From Alnus glutinosa (lineage: Eukaryota > Streptophyta > Magnoliopsida > Fagales > Betulaceae), in assembly GCF_958979055.1 (NCBI RefSeq), contig NC_084886.1, forward strand, positions 7,385,154 through 7,449,153: a DNA stretch of 64,000 bases, written 5' to 3'. Position numbers and translations under genes: made by a program. Positions 1 to 9,800 of the stretch are shown here, piece by piece. Numbering within the stretch: position 1 is the stretch's first letter; every line of letters begins with the position of its first letter. The notes under the pieces were generated by a model. That model was not told the DNA's origin and made no database searches. It was given only the letters and a program-made list of their open reading frames with translations.

Positions 1-1295
1 TATATCTGTCCTGTTTGATACGAAGAACTATCCAACTCCAAGCATGTCCGACGTTAATAATTAATTAGTTTTTTTTTTTTTTTTTGATAAGTAAAAAAAA
101 ATTATCAAAAAAAAATGTAGTGAGATAAAAATGTAATTATTGGTCCGTTTAAAGATTAAACCCAGATGCTGAAAGTTGTGAATCAACGGCTGAAAATGAA
201 ATTGAGAAGTACAAGGCAAAAATGGAGAATGTAGTTGTTCAGTGTTGTACACCAATAGAGACTGGGGAGATCAATAACAAGCAATGAAGAAGAATTATGT
301 TTTATCTTCGTAAATACGCTGTGAGATATAGACCTTTTGCAGTGCTTTGTAAACTATGTGTCATGTTAAGTGTAGATCATCCATATATTAGTCATACAGA
401 TTCAATGATTAATTTAGAAAAATAATGTACATAAAATGTATAAGAGATGTGTAAAAATTACTTCTAGTAAACTAGAGTGCTTCTGTTTTTGAAGTTGGCG
501 TTAATTGATTTACTTGGTTTTAATGATATTTGATTTACTTTTAAGTGTGTTTTGCCCTAATGGTTTTAAAGACAATTTGAAGGATATAAAGACAAAAAGT
601 AAACCACCATAACACTAGCCAATTACACAAAAGGTGGTCTACATTTGACAATTCCAAAAGTATGTCCAAAGACACACAAAACATCACCTATAAAACACAA
701 CATCCATAGCACTTGCCAATTACAAAATATGTCCACACACAAAGTGGTCATCACATAAAACACAACATCAACATAACTCAACTGAACCTAATAATAACTT
801 ATCTCAGATGTCATTGAAATGATGGGCCCCCTGTAAGTCCACAAGTGAAATCATTTTTATCAAAGTTAAAACAGCATGTTTCCCTCCACCTTTAAGCACT
901 TTACTGCATTCACAGTTCTGTGATTCATGCCAGGTGCAGAAAACCTGACACTAGAGAAATGTTACCATGAATACATATAACAAATAGTTCTATTCCACTG
1001 AAGAATGGGAAATGACATACATCTAGTTGAAGATGGTAACTGTTACAACGCTTGTAAAAGGCAAACAACACTACCTGTGCTATAACAGAACAAAACAAAA
1101 AAAAAAAAACGCACTTTGATCATCCATTTGCCAATGTAACAATCATATTGTGTATGTTTTGCTTCTAATATTTGAAACTTTAGAAAAATGGTGCCAAACA
1201 ATTGGCCAGTTACTCTTAATTGCTATCCTTCTAATTATTCAAAATTTGTGACACAGTTTCTTTCAGCAGCCAATAAGTGAAAAAACTGTATTGCA
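1..1295. other. 3' flank of the cytochrome b5 gene, no gene recognised
   Basis: AT-rich sequence downstream of the minus-strand cytochrome b5 stop codon. A T-tract followed by gataagta lies at about 70-98. This is the same tail signature as the minus-strand LINE ends found elsewhere in the window, so a small LINE remnant is possible. I see no coding exon. The first few hundred bases below 1296 should hold the 3' UTR of the b5 transcript. Confidence 0.5.
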
Positions 1296-4200
1296 TTACT
1301 TCTTTCGCAAGAACAGGAAGCCAACTACCACAGAGACACCAACAACGGCTACAGGAACAACCCAATATTGCTTTGTAAAATCCATGAGCTTCTGGCCAGA
1401 ATCTGTTTTCTTCTTGGAAGAAATTTCAAGTTCTGGGATAGCTGGGGAAGACGTGTCAAGCTCACCAATGCAAAAGGTCTGCATGAGCTCCTTTGCACTT
1501 TCGCTATGCCCAGCATCTTCAAAATCATCTGTGGCATCTCTCCCTTCAAAGAAATTAAAGCAAGAAGACATATCAAAAATTCCATCAAGAGATGTTGATG
1601 GTAAATTTTTTAATTTGAATACATCATGATCCTGTCCAACCATATCATAACCCATCCATTAGGAAACATAAGAAAAATACCAGTTGCAGCAAGTACTACA
1701 TCATCTCCACCAGGGTGCTCATCCAAATAAGATGTCACATCATATACCTGGGAATAACAAAAGACACTTTACATTATAACAGAGACATACACACACGCAC
1801 AGAGAGAGAGAGAGAGAGAGAGTAATCAAAGCAAGACACCGATGTACATGCACTGAATGACCATTCAAAACTTTCAGATATGTGACACCTTTTACTTAGG
1901 TGACCCAAACTCAAACAGCCACGAAGTGGAGGCAAATTATCATCCACCAGTTGGTTTATTCACAGTTGAGAGCAGAGGAAAGAAAATAAAAGTGCAGCCC
2001 CCCGGAGGGAAGCTGCATGCTTAATATAAAAGGCAAAGAATAAAAAGCCAGCAGAGAAGAATAACCATGCCAATCAACCATGCTTATACCAATTTTTTTG
2101 ATAAGTAACCATGCTTATACCAATTATATGTAGTTAACCAGTCACCACATCATTCCATGGGAAGACTTTTCGAGCTTTTTCATGGGTAAATTGCATCAAA
2201 AACGATTTTCATTTTTGTTTCGATAAAGTGAACTCCTGAATTCCAACAAAAATGATATAAAGAAAAGAAAAGGATGTTCTAATGATCCAGACAAGCACAA
2301 TAGAACTTAGATACTGTTTTCACAAAGTGCCAAATAAAAATTGGTAATTACAAGTAGACAAATGGGCAATATAAACTGGACACATAGTGATGACATTAAG
2401 GCACCCAATGTATTAAAACAAAATTGTATTTTACTAAAAAAATAATTCTGATTATTTATTCCACTATTGATTAAATAAAGTTATGATGCAATGGCATAGG
2501 CACAAATGTCAATGTGAAAGAAATCGCCTACATAGGTCAATGAGGATGTCAATCTATATCGTCAATAAGGGTTCTTATTTCTGGGTCCTTATTCTAGGAA
2601 GAAAACTTGGTTTAGATTTTACAAAAAGACAGCATAACCAGGATGTAGGAGAGAGTACAGCAACCACAGCGCGAGAGAGGGTGTATGTATGTGTTTGTTC
2701 CCAAGATGTGGGGTTCTGGAGGTCTATACATATTCCCCTCCAAGTGAGATCCTGCATTGGTATAAGGAGCCTAGAAATTCTAATTTGAGAAGTTATGCTC
2801 ATAAAGTTCTTTGAGAGGCTTAAAGAATTTTTTGCAAGTGGAAAGATATCAGTACTTCCAAAGAAAATAAAGATTCTTCTCTGTCCACAGATAACGAGAT
2901 CAAGAGAGGAGGACTTCATCCAGATGAGGATATCCAAATGCCAAGAAAGTTTACCATAGCTACAACACTGAAACTCTGAGCTCATCCCAAAAAACCACTT
3001 GCAGAACAACTATGAATATAGTGCCAACAAAATGATGACCAAGCTCATAAAGACTTCTAGTCCTTGTTCGTTACTCCAGGCAGGGTGTATGACAGGGTGA
3101 AATGTTACTGAATACAGCATAACAAGAATCAGCTGCAGCAGAGCTAAGATGGACCTTGTGTCACTTACACTATTGTGTAAGTATGACATAATGTAACAAA
3201 AGTAGTTTCTGCAAGTGATTTACAGCATACTCAAAATTTAGATATATATTCAAATAACATACATAACCCCAACTTCCCACGGTGTCACATCAAATTACAA
3301 CTTAAGAAAATTCAAACTTAGCCCAAGCCTGACACATTTGCAAACCCAGAAACAAGATGTATAATAATGATATCAAAATACCCTGGAAAAAAAAAAGTGA
3401 AAATATAATTTACATTTATTCTTGATACATGCAGGGGCAAAGGCCTGAAGCAAACATTTGATAGATCGAAAATAAGATGAGAGGATTAAGCTTCCTGCCC
3501 CCTTTTTCTAAAAGTAACAAATCGTAATAAAAATTCCCAAAAAGAGGTGCAACCCTAATATGCGGATGTGTACAAGAGAGACACCCAAAAGCGGAAACTA
3601 GCACCTAAAGTTCAAAAGATCAAAGAGCTCTAATATTTTTTAAAAAGAGAATTAACTGGTAGCTGCTGTCCACAAGAACAAAAGCTTCAGAGCCTCACTA
3701 ATGGTAACTCAAACCTCTCAAAAGTGTGCACATCCTTTCTCTACAAGACACCATACCATAAACAAAGGGATTTGACTTCCAAATTTCACCACCACAATGT
3801 CTATCTGAAATCCCCTATAACCATCATTCTTGTTGTGACTGCACTTGTAAGGTTTTGTGTCTCACGTTGAGAAAGTATAGAAAAAGAGAGTAGTTAATAT
3901 ACCTTGGTGGACCCAAACCCATTAGCTTAGGCTTTTTTGGGCTAGAAGTGGTGTCCTAATATGCATATTAACTTACTCTTGTTGGTGAACTCCCTAGGTG
4001 TTTTCTCTCCCTAACAATTGGTATCAGAATTATGGTTAGCTTCCACTGTTGATACAAGTGTCTTGGTTTAACTCCGGTAAAAGAGTGTGGTAGCTCTCGG
4101 AGTACGCATGACACTCTTGGATTTGTGAAGGACCCACACGCGAGGGAGAGTTGGGTCAATGTGGAAAAGACTCACAAGTGAACAAGAGATTTGTTGTGAG

Positions 4201-5144
4201 TGCACTTATGAGGTTTTGTATCCCACATTGAGAAAATATAAAGAAAGAGAGCAGTTGATATAACTTGGTGGACCCAAGCCCATTAGCTTAGGTTTTTGAG
4301 CTAGAAGTGGTGTCCTAATATGTATATTAATGTACTCTTTGTTGAACTCCCCAGGTAACTCTCCCTAACAATTCTTGGCACAACCCAGCTAACCCCAAAC
4401 AATCGAAACAAAAGAGTCCAAATTTCCCAACTAAGCTTCCTGCTCCTTCCTTATATTGCTTGAGTAAGCTAACGATATTTTATAAAGATAATCAAACAAA
4501 CATACGTACATGTGTTTGTGAACAATATAAATATATTTTAAGACATCTATACACAGAATAAAAGTAGAGAAATAAATGGTGCAGTTCATATTTATTGTCA
4601 AAGCCTTCATGCTATTGCATCGATTTCACAGAGAAGTTATAAAGCAGGCAATGGCCTTAAAAAACTTGAACCTCCAGAACAAAGAATCAAATCAATCAAC
4701 ATCAGACTAATGCAATCCTACCACACCTAGACAAAACCCATTAAGAATTTGAGCTTCAAACACAATGGCCACAAACTTGTACCACAAGTTGCACCTCAAG
4801 GACTAAAACTGAACAGCAGAACAGATCTCAGAAGAAAATTATCAAACACCCACAAAGCACAGATTCAAAAAATGTAAACAAAAACAAAAACAAGTAGTAC
4901 ATGAAGATGATCCAATAACTTCGGTAGACATCTAAAACCCACAGGCTCATCCATCGACGATAAACAGCAGAGAGTAAAACCCACAAATAAAAAAGTTAAA
5001 AACATAGAAAAGGAAAACAAAAGGCACATACGGAGAAAGGCCCAAGTAGAAGCGTACCTTGCCATCGATGACAACCCAGCAGTCATCTTTGGTGTTGTGT
5101 TCCGAGGCTTCTTGCATTGTATAGAGTTTACAGAGAGTCGGCAT
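1296..5144 (-). CDS. CB5: Cytochrome b5, ER tail-anchored form (3 exons)
   Basis: Small haem protein that donates electrons to ER desaturases, hydroxylases and P450s. Exons: 5058-5144, 1681-1747, 1296-1543 (402 bp, 133 residues), joined at GT-AG junctions with the frame kept. The start is the ATG at 5144, giving MPTLCKLY, the usual N-terminus of plant b5; an in-frame ATG 7 codons upstream would add an atypical extension. The haem domain has HPGG with the first ligand at His40 and the second at His64 (DAGHS). A hydrophobic tail from about residue 111 ends in FLFLRKK, typical of a C-terminal ER anchor. The length matches Arabidopsis CB5 (about 134). Intron 1 is long (1748-5057) and carries repeats; intron 2 (1544-1680) is short and partly open, so its retention would give an N-terminally replaced form without the first haem ligand. 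The family is certain; the paralogue is not. Confidence 0.95.
1801..1822. repeat. (AG)n microsatellite in cytochrome b5 intron 1
   Basis: Eleven AG units lie about 55 bp inside the 3' end of intron 1. On the transcribed strand this is a CT run close to the splice acceptor at 1748. Confidence 0.9.
2076..2125 (-). mobile_element. LINE micro-insertion with 19-bp target duplication
   Basis: The 19-bp sequence aaccatgcttataccaatt occurs at 2076-2094 and again, perfectly, at 2107-2125. Between the copies are only 12 bases, tttttgataagt. Read on the minus strand these are acttatc followed by A residues, the same 3' end as the larger LINE copies at 11039 and 54717. The simplest reading is a target-primed insertion of a LINE truncated to its last few bases. 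It sits in intron 1 of the cytochrome b5 gene. Confidence 0.75.
3831..4370 (+). mobile_element. TRIM-type retroelement (miniature LTR element)
   Basis: Two direct repeats of about 180 bp, 3831-4016 and 4192-4370, both begin TGTTGTGA and end CCTAACA. Next to the first repeat is ttggtatcagaa (from 4018), a primer-binding site resembling the one complementary to initiator tRNA-Met. Only about 175 bp separate the repeats, with no coding sequence. The whole unit is flanked by the 5-bp duplication ATTCT at 3826-3830 and 4371-4375. These are the marks of a terminal-repeat retrotransposon in miniature. The two repeats differ at many positions, so the insertion is old. It lies inside intron 1 of the cytochrome b5 gene. 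Confidence 0.88.
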
Positions 5145-5538
5145 CTTTGGTGGGTGTTCGGTCAACTGCGCCTCAGGTTTTTCCCGGAGCCGAATCCACT
5201 TTGTTTTATAGCCTCTGCGTTAGAGCCGAGTTTTGTTGGGCTTATTAAGCAACTTGTGCTCTCGATGATTGTTCTGGTGAACCAACGGTTACTGACAATG
5301 AGAGGTTAGTGTCTCTTCAGGCTGGGCCTCATGCCCTGTCACTATTTAATCGGACCTCGCAACTACGGATCAGATCAAATCCATTTTACGGTTTTATATT
5401 AGTTTGAAAAATGGTAGATGTACCAAATCTTTTATCAATATATAAGCACTAAGATGATGGCCACTACCGGCCATATCAGTGCAGCAAAATACGGGTGTAG
5501 GATATAACATTACTCTTGTAAAAATTATTTCAAGTATT

Positions 5539-5698
5539 GAGTAATGCTATATATACCATACCACTATCTCACTATGCTGACATGACACTAGTATTAGATC
5601 AGCCCTTATTAAAAAGAAAAAAGAAAGAAAGTATAGTAATAGATTGACAATATCATATCAGCATAGTGAGATAGTGGTAGGCTATATAGCACTACTCT
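5539..5698. mobile_element. Small foldback MITE, about 160 bp
   Basis: The arms are inverted copies: gagtaatgctatata with ccactatctcactatgctga on the left (5539-5585) and tcagcatagtgagatagtgg with the complement of the end on the right (5651-5698). The loop is short and A-rich. The arms make up most of the element, as in non-autonomous MITEs. Superfamily not assigned. It lies about 400 bp upstream of the b5 start codon. Confidence 0.75.
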
Positions 5699-6020
5699 TA
5701 GAAACTTGATTGGTGCACAACAATTATCTTTTTCCTTACTGAGACCTGATTGATGTAAAACAGTTGTGCAACTGTTGCGCAGGAGTCTTTTTCCTTACTC
5801 TTAAGTATTTGATAGGCTCGAGGTTTATCACACACCCTAAGAAATGCGAACAAGAGTTATTTTATGGTCAATATTAGATTTCACTGATCTAACAGTGCAT
5901 ATGTTATCACATCATTTAAAATTTTTAAATAATGTGACATCATCTACACCGTTAAATACAATAAAATAAAATCTTAATCATGAAATGACTCGTCTCCTTT
6001 TCATCCAAATCTCCTTTTTA

Positions 6021-6152
6021 CCCAACACAACTCACATTTTAGTGGGTTCTTGTAAGATTCATTTGAGTTAATTATAATTTGCAACCCAACACAACTTCCA
6101 TTTTGAAACGTGAGTTCTTGTAGGATTCATTTGATATAATTATAATTTGCAA
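6021..6152. repeat. Tandem duplication, about 64-bp unit
   Basis: Two adjacent copies begin cccaacacaact (6021 and 6085) and both end in an attataatttgcaa block. The second copy has several substitutions. Sequence around 5860-5960 and 6160-6260 is also loosely similar, suggesting a larger old duplication. Confidence 0.65.
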
Positions 6153-6661
6153 TTTTTATGGTCAAGACTATTTCCACAAGTCTAATGTTGTATATGTTAA
6201 ACATGGCAACATCACTATATACACAGTTGAATACAACAAAACAAAATTTTGACCGTAAAATGTTTAAGAGGATCCTCATCTGGTCCATGAAAGGGATGAC
6301 TTATTCTTTTTTTTTTTTCCTTTTTCCCTTGAGCAATTTACAGGGGAAAAGGGAGAGGGGGGATGATTTAGTTTAGTCATGTAGATTAATTCCAACCTAT
6401 TTAATAGGCTATCTGCCTTAAGGTGGATTGTTAAAAGGGCTATATATGGTGATTTGGCTTAGGTGTTGTAAAATAATACAAGGAATTTCCTGTAGGTTTT
6501 TCAACTGTCTACGTTTAATTTCAAGTTTAAAGAGTAAAATTAACATACTTCGCCATTTTTTCTGCTTTAAATGAGAACCTAAATACATCGTCATGCATTC
6601 TCAAACCTTTCACGTAATCACATGAACATATTTTGCCTTTTCCACTTATTTTTCATCTATT

Positions 6662-6689
6662 CCCCCCCCCCCCCCCCCCCCCCCCCCCC
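6662..6689. repeat. Poly(C) tract, 28 bases
   Basis: An uninterrupted run of 28 C on the plus strand. Seen from the minus-strand SPT4 gene it is a G run starting 147 bp after the stop codon, so it may lie in that gene's 3' UTR or just beyond. Confidence 0.9.
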
Positions 6690-6835
6690 AACTCCCATCA
6701 CATTCGTAGCAAAGGATGCAGCATAACCCTTCAAGTACCAACTGGATGCTCATTTTATAAGACCAATGAGTCTCAGAACAAGTATTTGATTTGATTACAT
6801 CAAAATGTTTAAACTTCAGAAACTTTCAACAACAC

Positions 6836-9800
6836 TCATACACGTTTTGGTGGCACATACTGCACATGCTCATCTTGGCATAAATTCTACAAAAAAGTAC
6901 AATAAAATGATCAATTGAAAAGTGTCATAGTTAAAAGGTCAAATTAAAACGGAACAAAACAGATAAATATGATGATGCGAGCTAGCAAGCATGGTAATTC
7001 TGACAATAGTAGTTAGTTTCACAATGTTAACAAGCTCAGTTTATATCTAAATGGAAATATCGAGTTTTCAAATGCATGTTAACTGAAATTTTAACAGAAA
7101 TACTGGTGCTGCCCATTCAGCAACACATGCTACATTTTGCCTTTGGCAAAATTCAACCTAATCCACAAACACAACCAGAACCAGTCAAATTTATTCAACC
7201 CCTAATACAACCCATTATATTTTTCGGCTTGGATTAATGCTCAAAAACAACCTGTATAGAAAGGACAAGTGGTAGTGATTGGGCTTGTGCTTAAACTGCC
7301 GCCGTTCATTCTTTTTTCGGCTTTTGAGTCAAGAAACTATTGGACCAGACTGGTTTCTTATTAGCCATTTCCAATTGTTCCTGTTCTCCTTTGGTTCTGC
7401 ATCGCTTGGGCTTGTGCTTTTGCTGGGGTCCTACTCTTGCATTTTGTGCTTTTTCTTTTCCTTTCTTTCTTTTATCTTTTATATCTTCGTTCCAGTTAAT
7501 GTAATCTCATCTTACCCATTAAAAAAAAAAGGTGATAGTGATTGGGAATCAGCCCAAGCGAGTGAAAACCCTCTTTCAAGTGACAATCACAGGTAAATAG
7601 GAACGATAAAACTTTACAGAAGCTGACACAAAAATACACGAAAACTACACAAATTGTCAAAATTTCACAGTGAACTTTCGACATTTCCAAGGTCAGGATT
7701 TTACTTCTAAAACCATATAGTAAACAGGTTGGATAGCATTGGACAACCAATGTGGGGCCACCATACTATTTCTCATTCAACCCTCACCCAACTCATTTTA
7801 ACACCTACTTACTCTGTCAAAATAGTCTCTTTTTTGGCTTAATTATGAACCAACCCAACATCCAGCAAAGATAAAATTGTGAATTTATCGAATTACACAT
7901 TTTACTGCAGTTGCAAATGAAACTCAACGTCTACTCCATCCCATATTATTTGTCCTGCTTGAAAATTTTAATTTTTAAAGGGATATAATGTATTGGCTTT
8001 CAAATAAACAATTTATATGCTCAAAACTACTCCTTAATCTAAACAAAAACAAAGCAAACAAAAAAGGAGTATTGACTTTTCAAATAAATTGAAGGGTAGT
8101 TTAGGAAAATTATTAAAATTGTATGCATTGAACTTTCAAAGTTCACAATATTTTAAGATATCCAAAAACGGATAGAAAACCCACAATTATGGGGACGAAG
8201 TAAGTGAAATTCTAGAGACAAAACCATAAAAACCTGCACCACAAGCAATCGCTCAATGATAACAATGTGAAAGTAGCCATTACACAACTCTCAATAGTAC
8301 AAGCATATATTCTAACTCTACTAATTTGCTTCAAATGCAAATATTACACAAAGACAACAAAAAAAAAGGATCAAGATATGATGCTCAACAACCAGTTTTC
8401 CAGGGAAAAACCATAGAAAATCAAGTATAAACCACGGATCAACAAACAAGAATATATGTGCAACCATGCGTCCGCTATCAATGGCACTAGGCTTCCTAAC
8501 ACCTAGGGGGTACAATTTTGGCCAGTCACCAGGAATATTCTAGTTTTAACATTCGCACAATAGCAACATTGATATTCCATTGAAATGTTCAAAAAAATCC
8601 ACTAATTGATTTCCTAAGTATTGTGAAAACTATATCACAGGCTTGTTGCATGACATCACCATTAACAACACACCAATGTTGCTAACCACATGATGGCCAA
8701 GAAAATCCTACTGGAACATTTTCAGGACATTATTGTCAATTCCCATATAATATCAAAAGCAAAAGAGTTCATTAAAGCGAACAATGAGGATAGATGAATA
8801 GTTTGTATGATTAGCATGCAAGATTCAACAATAAATTTTTTTTTTGATAAGATTCAACAATAAAATTGACCACTTTTTGTATTTATTTGAAAAAAGAGAA
8901 ACTTATTCGCAAAGTAACATAAGTCCGTCCTACAATTAAATAAAACTTGCATTGTACACGTGAAAAAATACAAACCTGCAAGTCCTCCGGAAGAGCCTCT
9001 GAGACTGCAAGAGTGTAACAGCCAGGGGCAAATTTTCCTGCAAAAAGTTCAAGGGGAAATCAAACTCTAAATTACCGCCGACCAAATCTCACAAACTTAG
9101 GTTTTCAAATGCAAAATTGCATATGGACCTAAAAGACATAAAAAGATCTAAAAACAAGTATATGAAAATGTTCAAACAAGTAGAATGACATTACTATTCT
9201 TGAGGAAACATCACTATTAGCAGAAAACAAAAGCCTAAGGGTGCTCAAGAATCAAACCTAAAGGTAAGCACTCATAATAATCTCCCTTCTAACTGTTCCA
9301 AATTTCTGAAAATATGTGCAAGAAAAGGATAGTAAAAACCAATTTCCAATTCAAGAGGGAGAGTATCAAAAATATCAGACCACAAGCAAAGTAGGCTCAA
9401 TTACTACAACCATCTGGCCACCAACCAATGCTTCAAATGGCATTTATTTGAAGCAATTACTCTATAAATTTTACAATATAACATCATTTGCAATGTTGAA
9501 CAATATTGAAAATGGTGCTGCCCATAGTTTTAAGTGGCTACTATTTATTTCTTCAAGTATATGCGCTAAGACTACTGGTGAAGGTAAAACTCCCGGGTCC
9601 TTCATGTGCCATAGATTTACTACTGATTGGGGACAATCTGCAAGAAAGCACCTAAAGCTAACATGTACAAAGAACAAAAACAACTGTTCATGTCAAATGG
9701 ACTTTGAAGCTCTAGCATGTGTGGGAGGAAGCTTGGGTTTCATGTGTAGGTATACTAGGCATATAATCTATCTCCTCTTAGATCTTTGAACTGCAAGACA

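Larger units (their letters stand above)
5145..6835. other. Intergenic: cytochrome b5 promoter side to SPT4 3' side
   Basis: This holds the promoter and 5' leader of the minus-strand b5 gene (from 5145 upward) and the 3' flank of SPT4 (below 6836). It contains a foldback MITE, a short tandem duplication and a 28-base C tract, listed separately. No further coding sequence was recognised. Confidence 0.6.

Noticed and set aside
9316..9789. 157-codon plus-strand open frame inside SPT4 intron 3
   Set aside because: No recognisable domain or family wording and low-complexity amino-acid use. It lies antisense in an intron containing other repeats.
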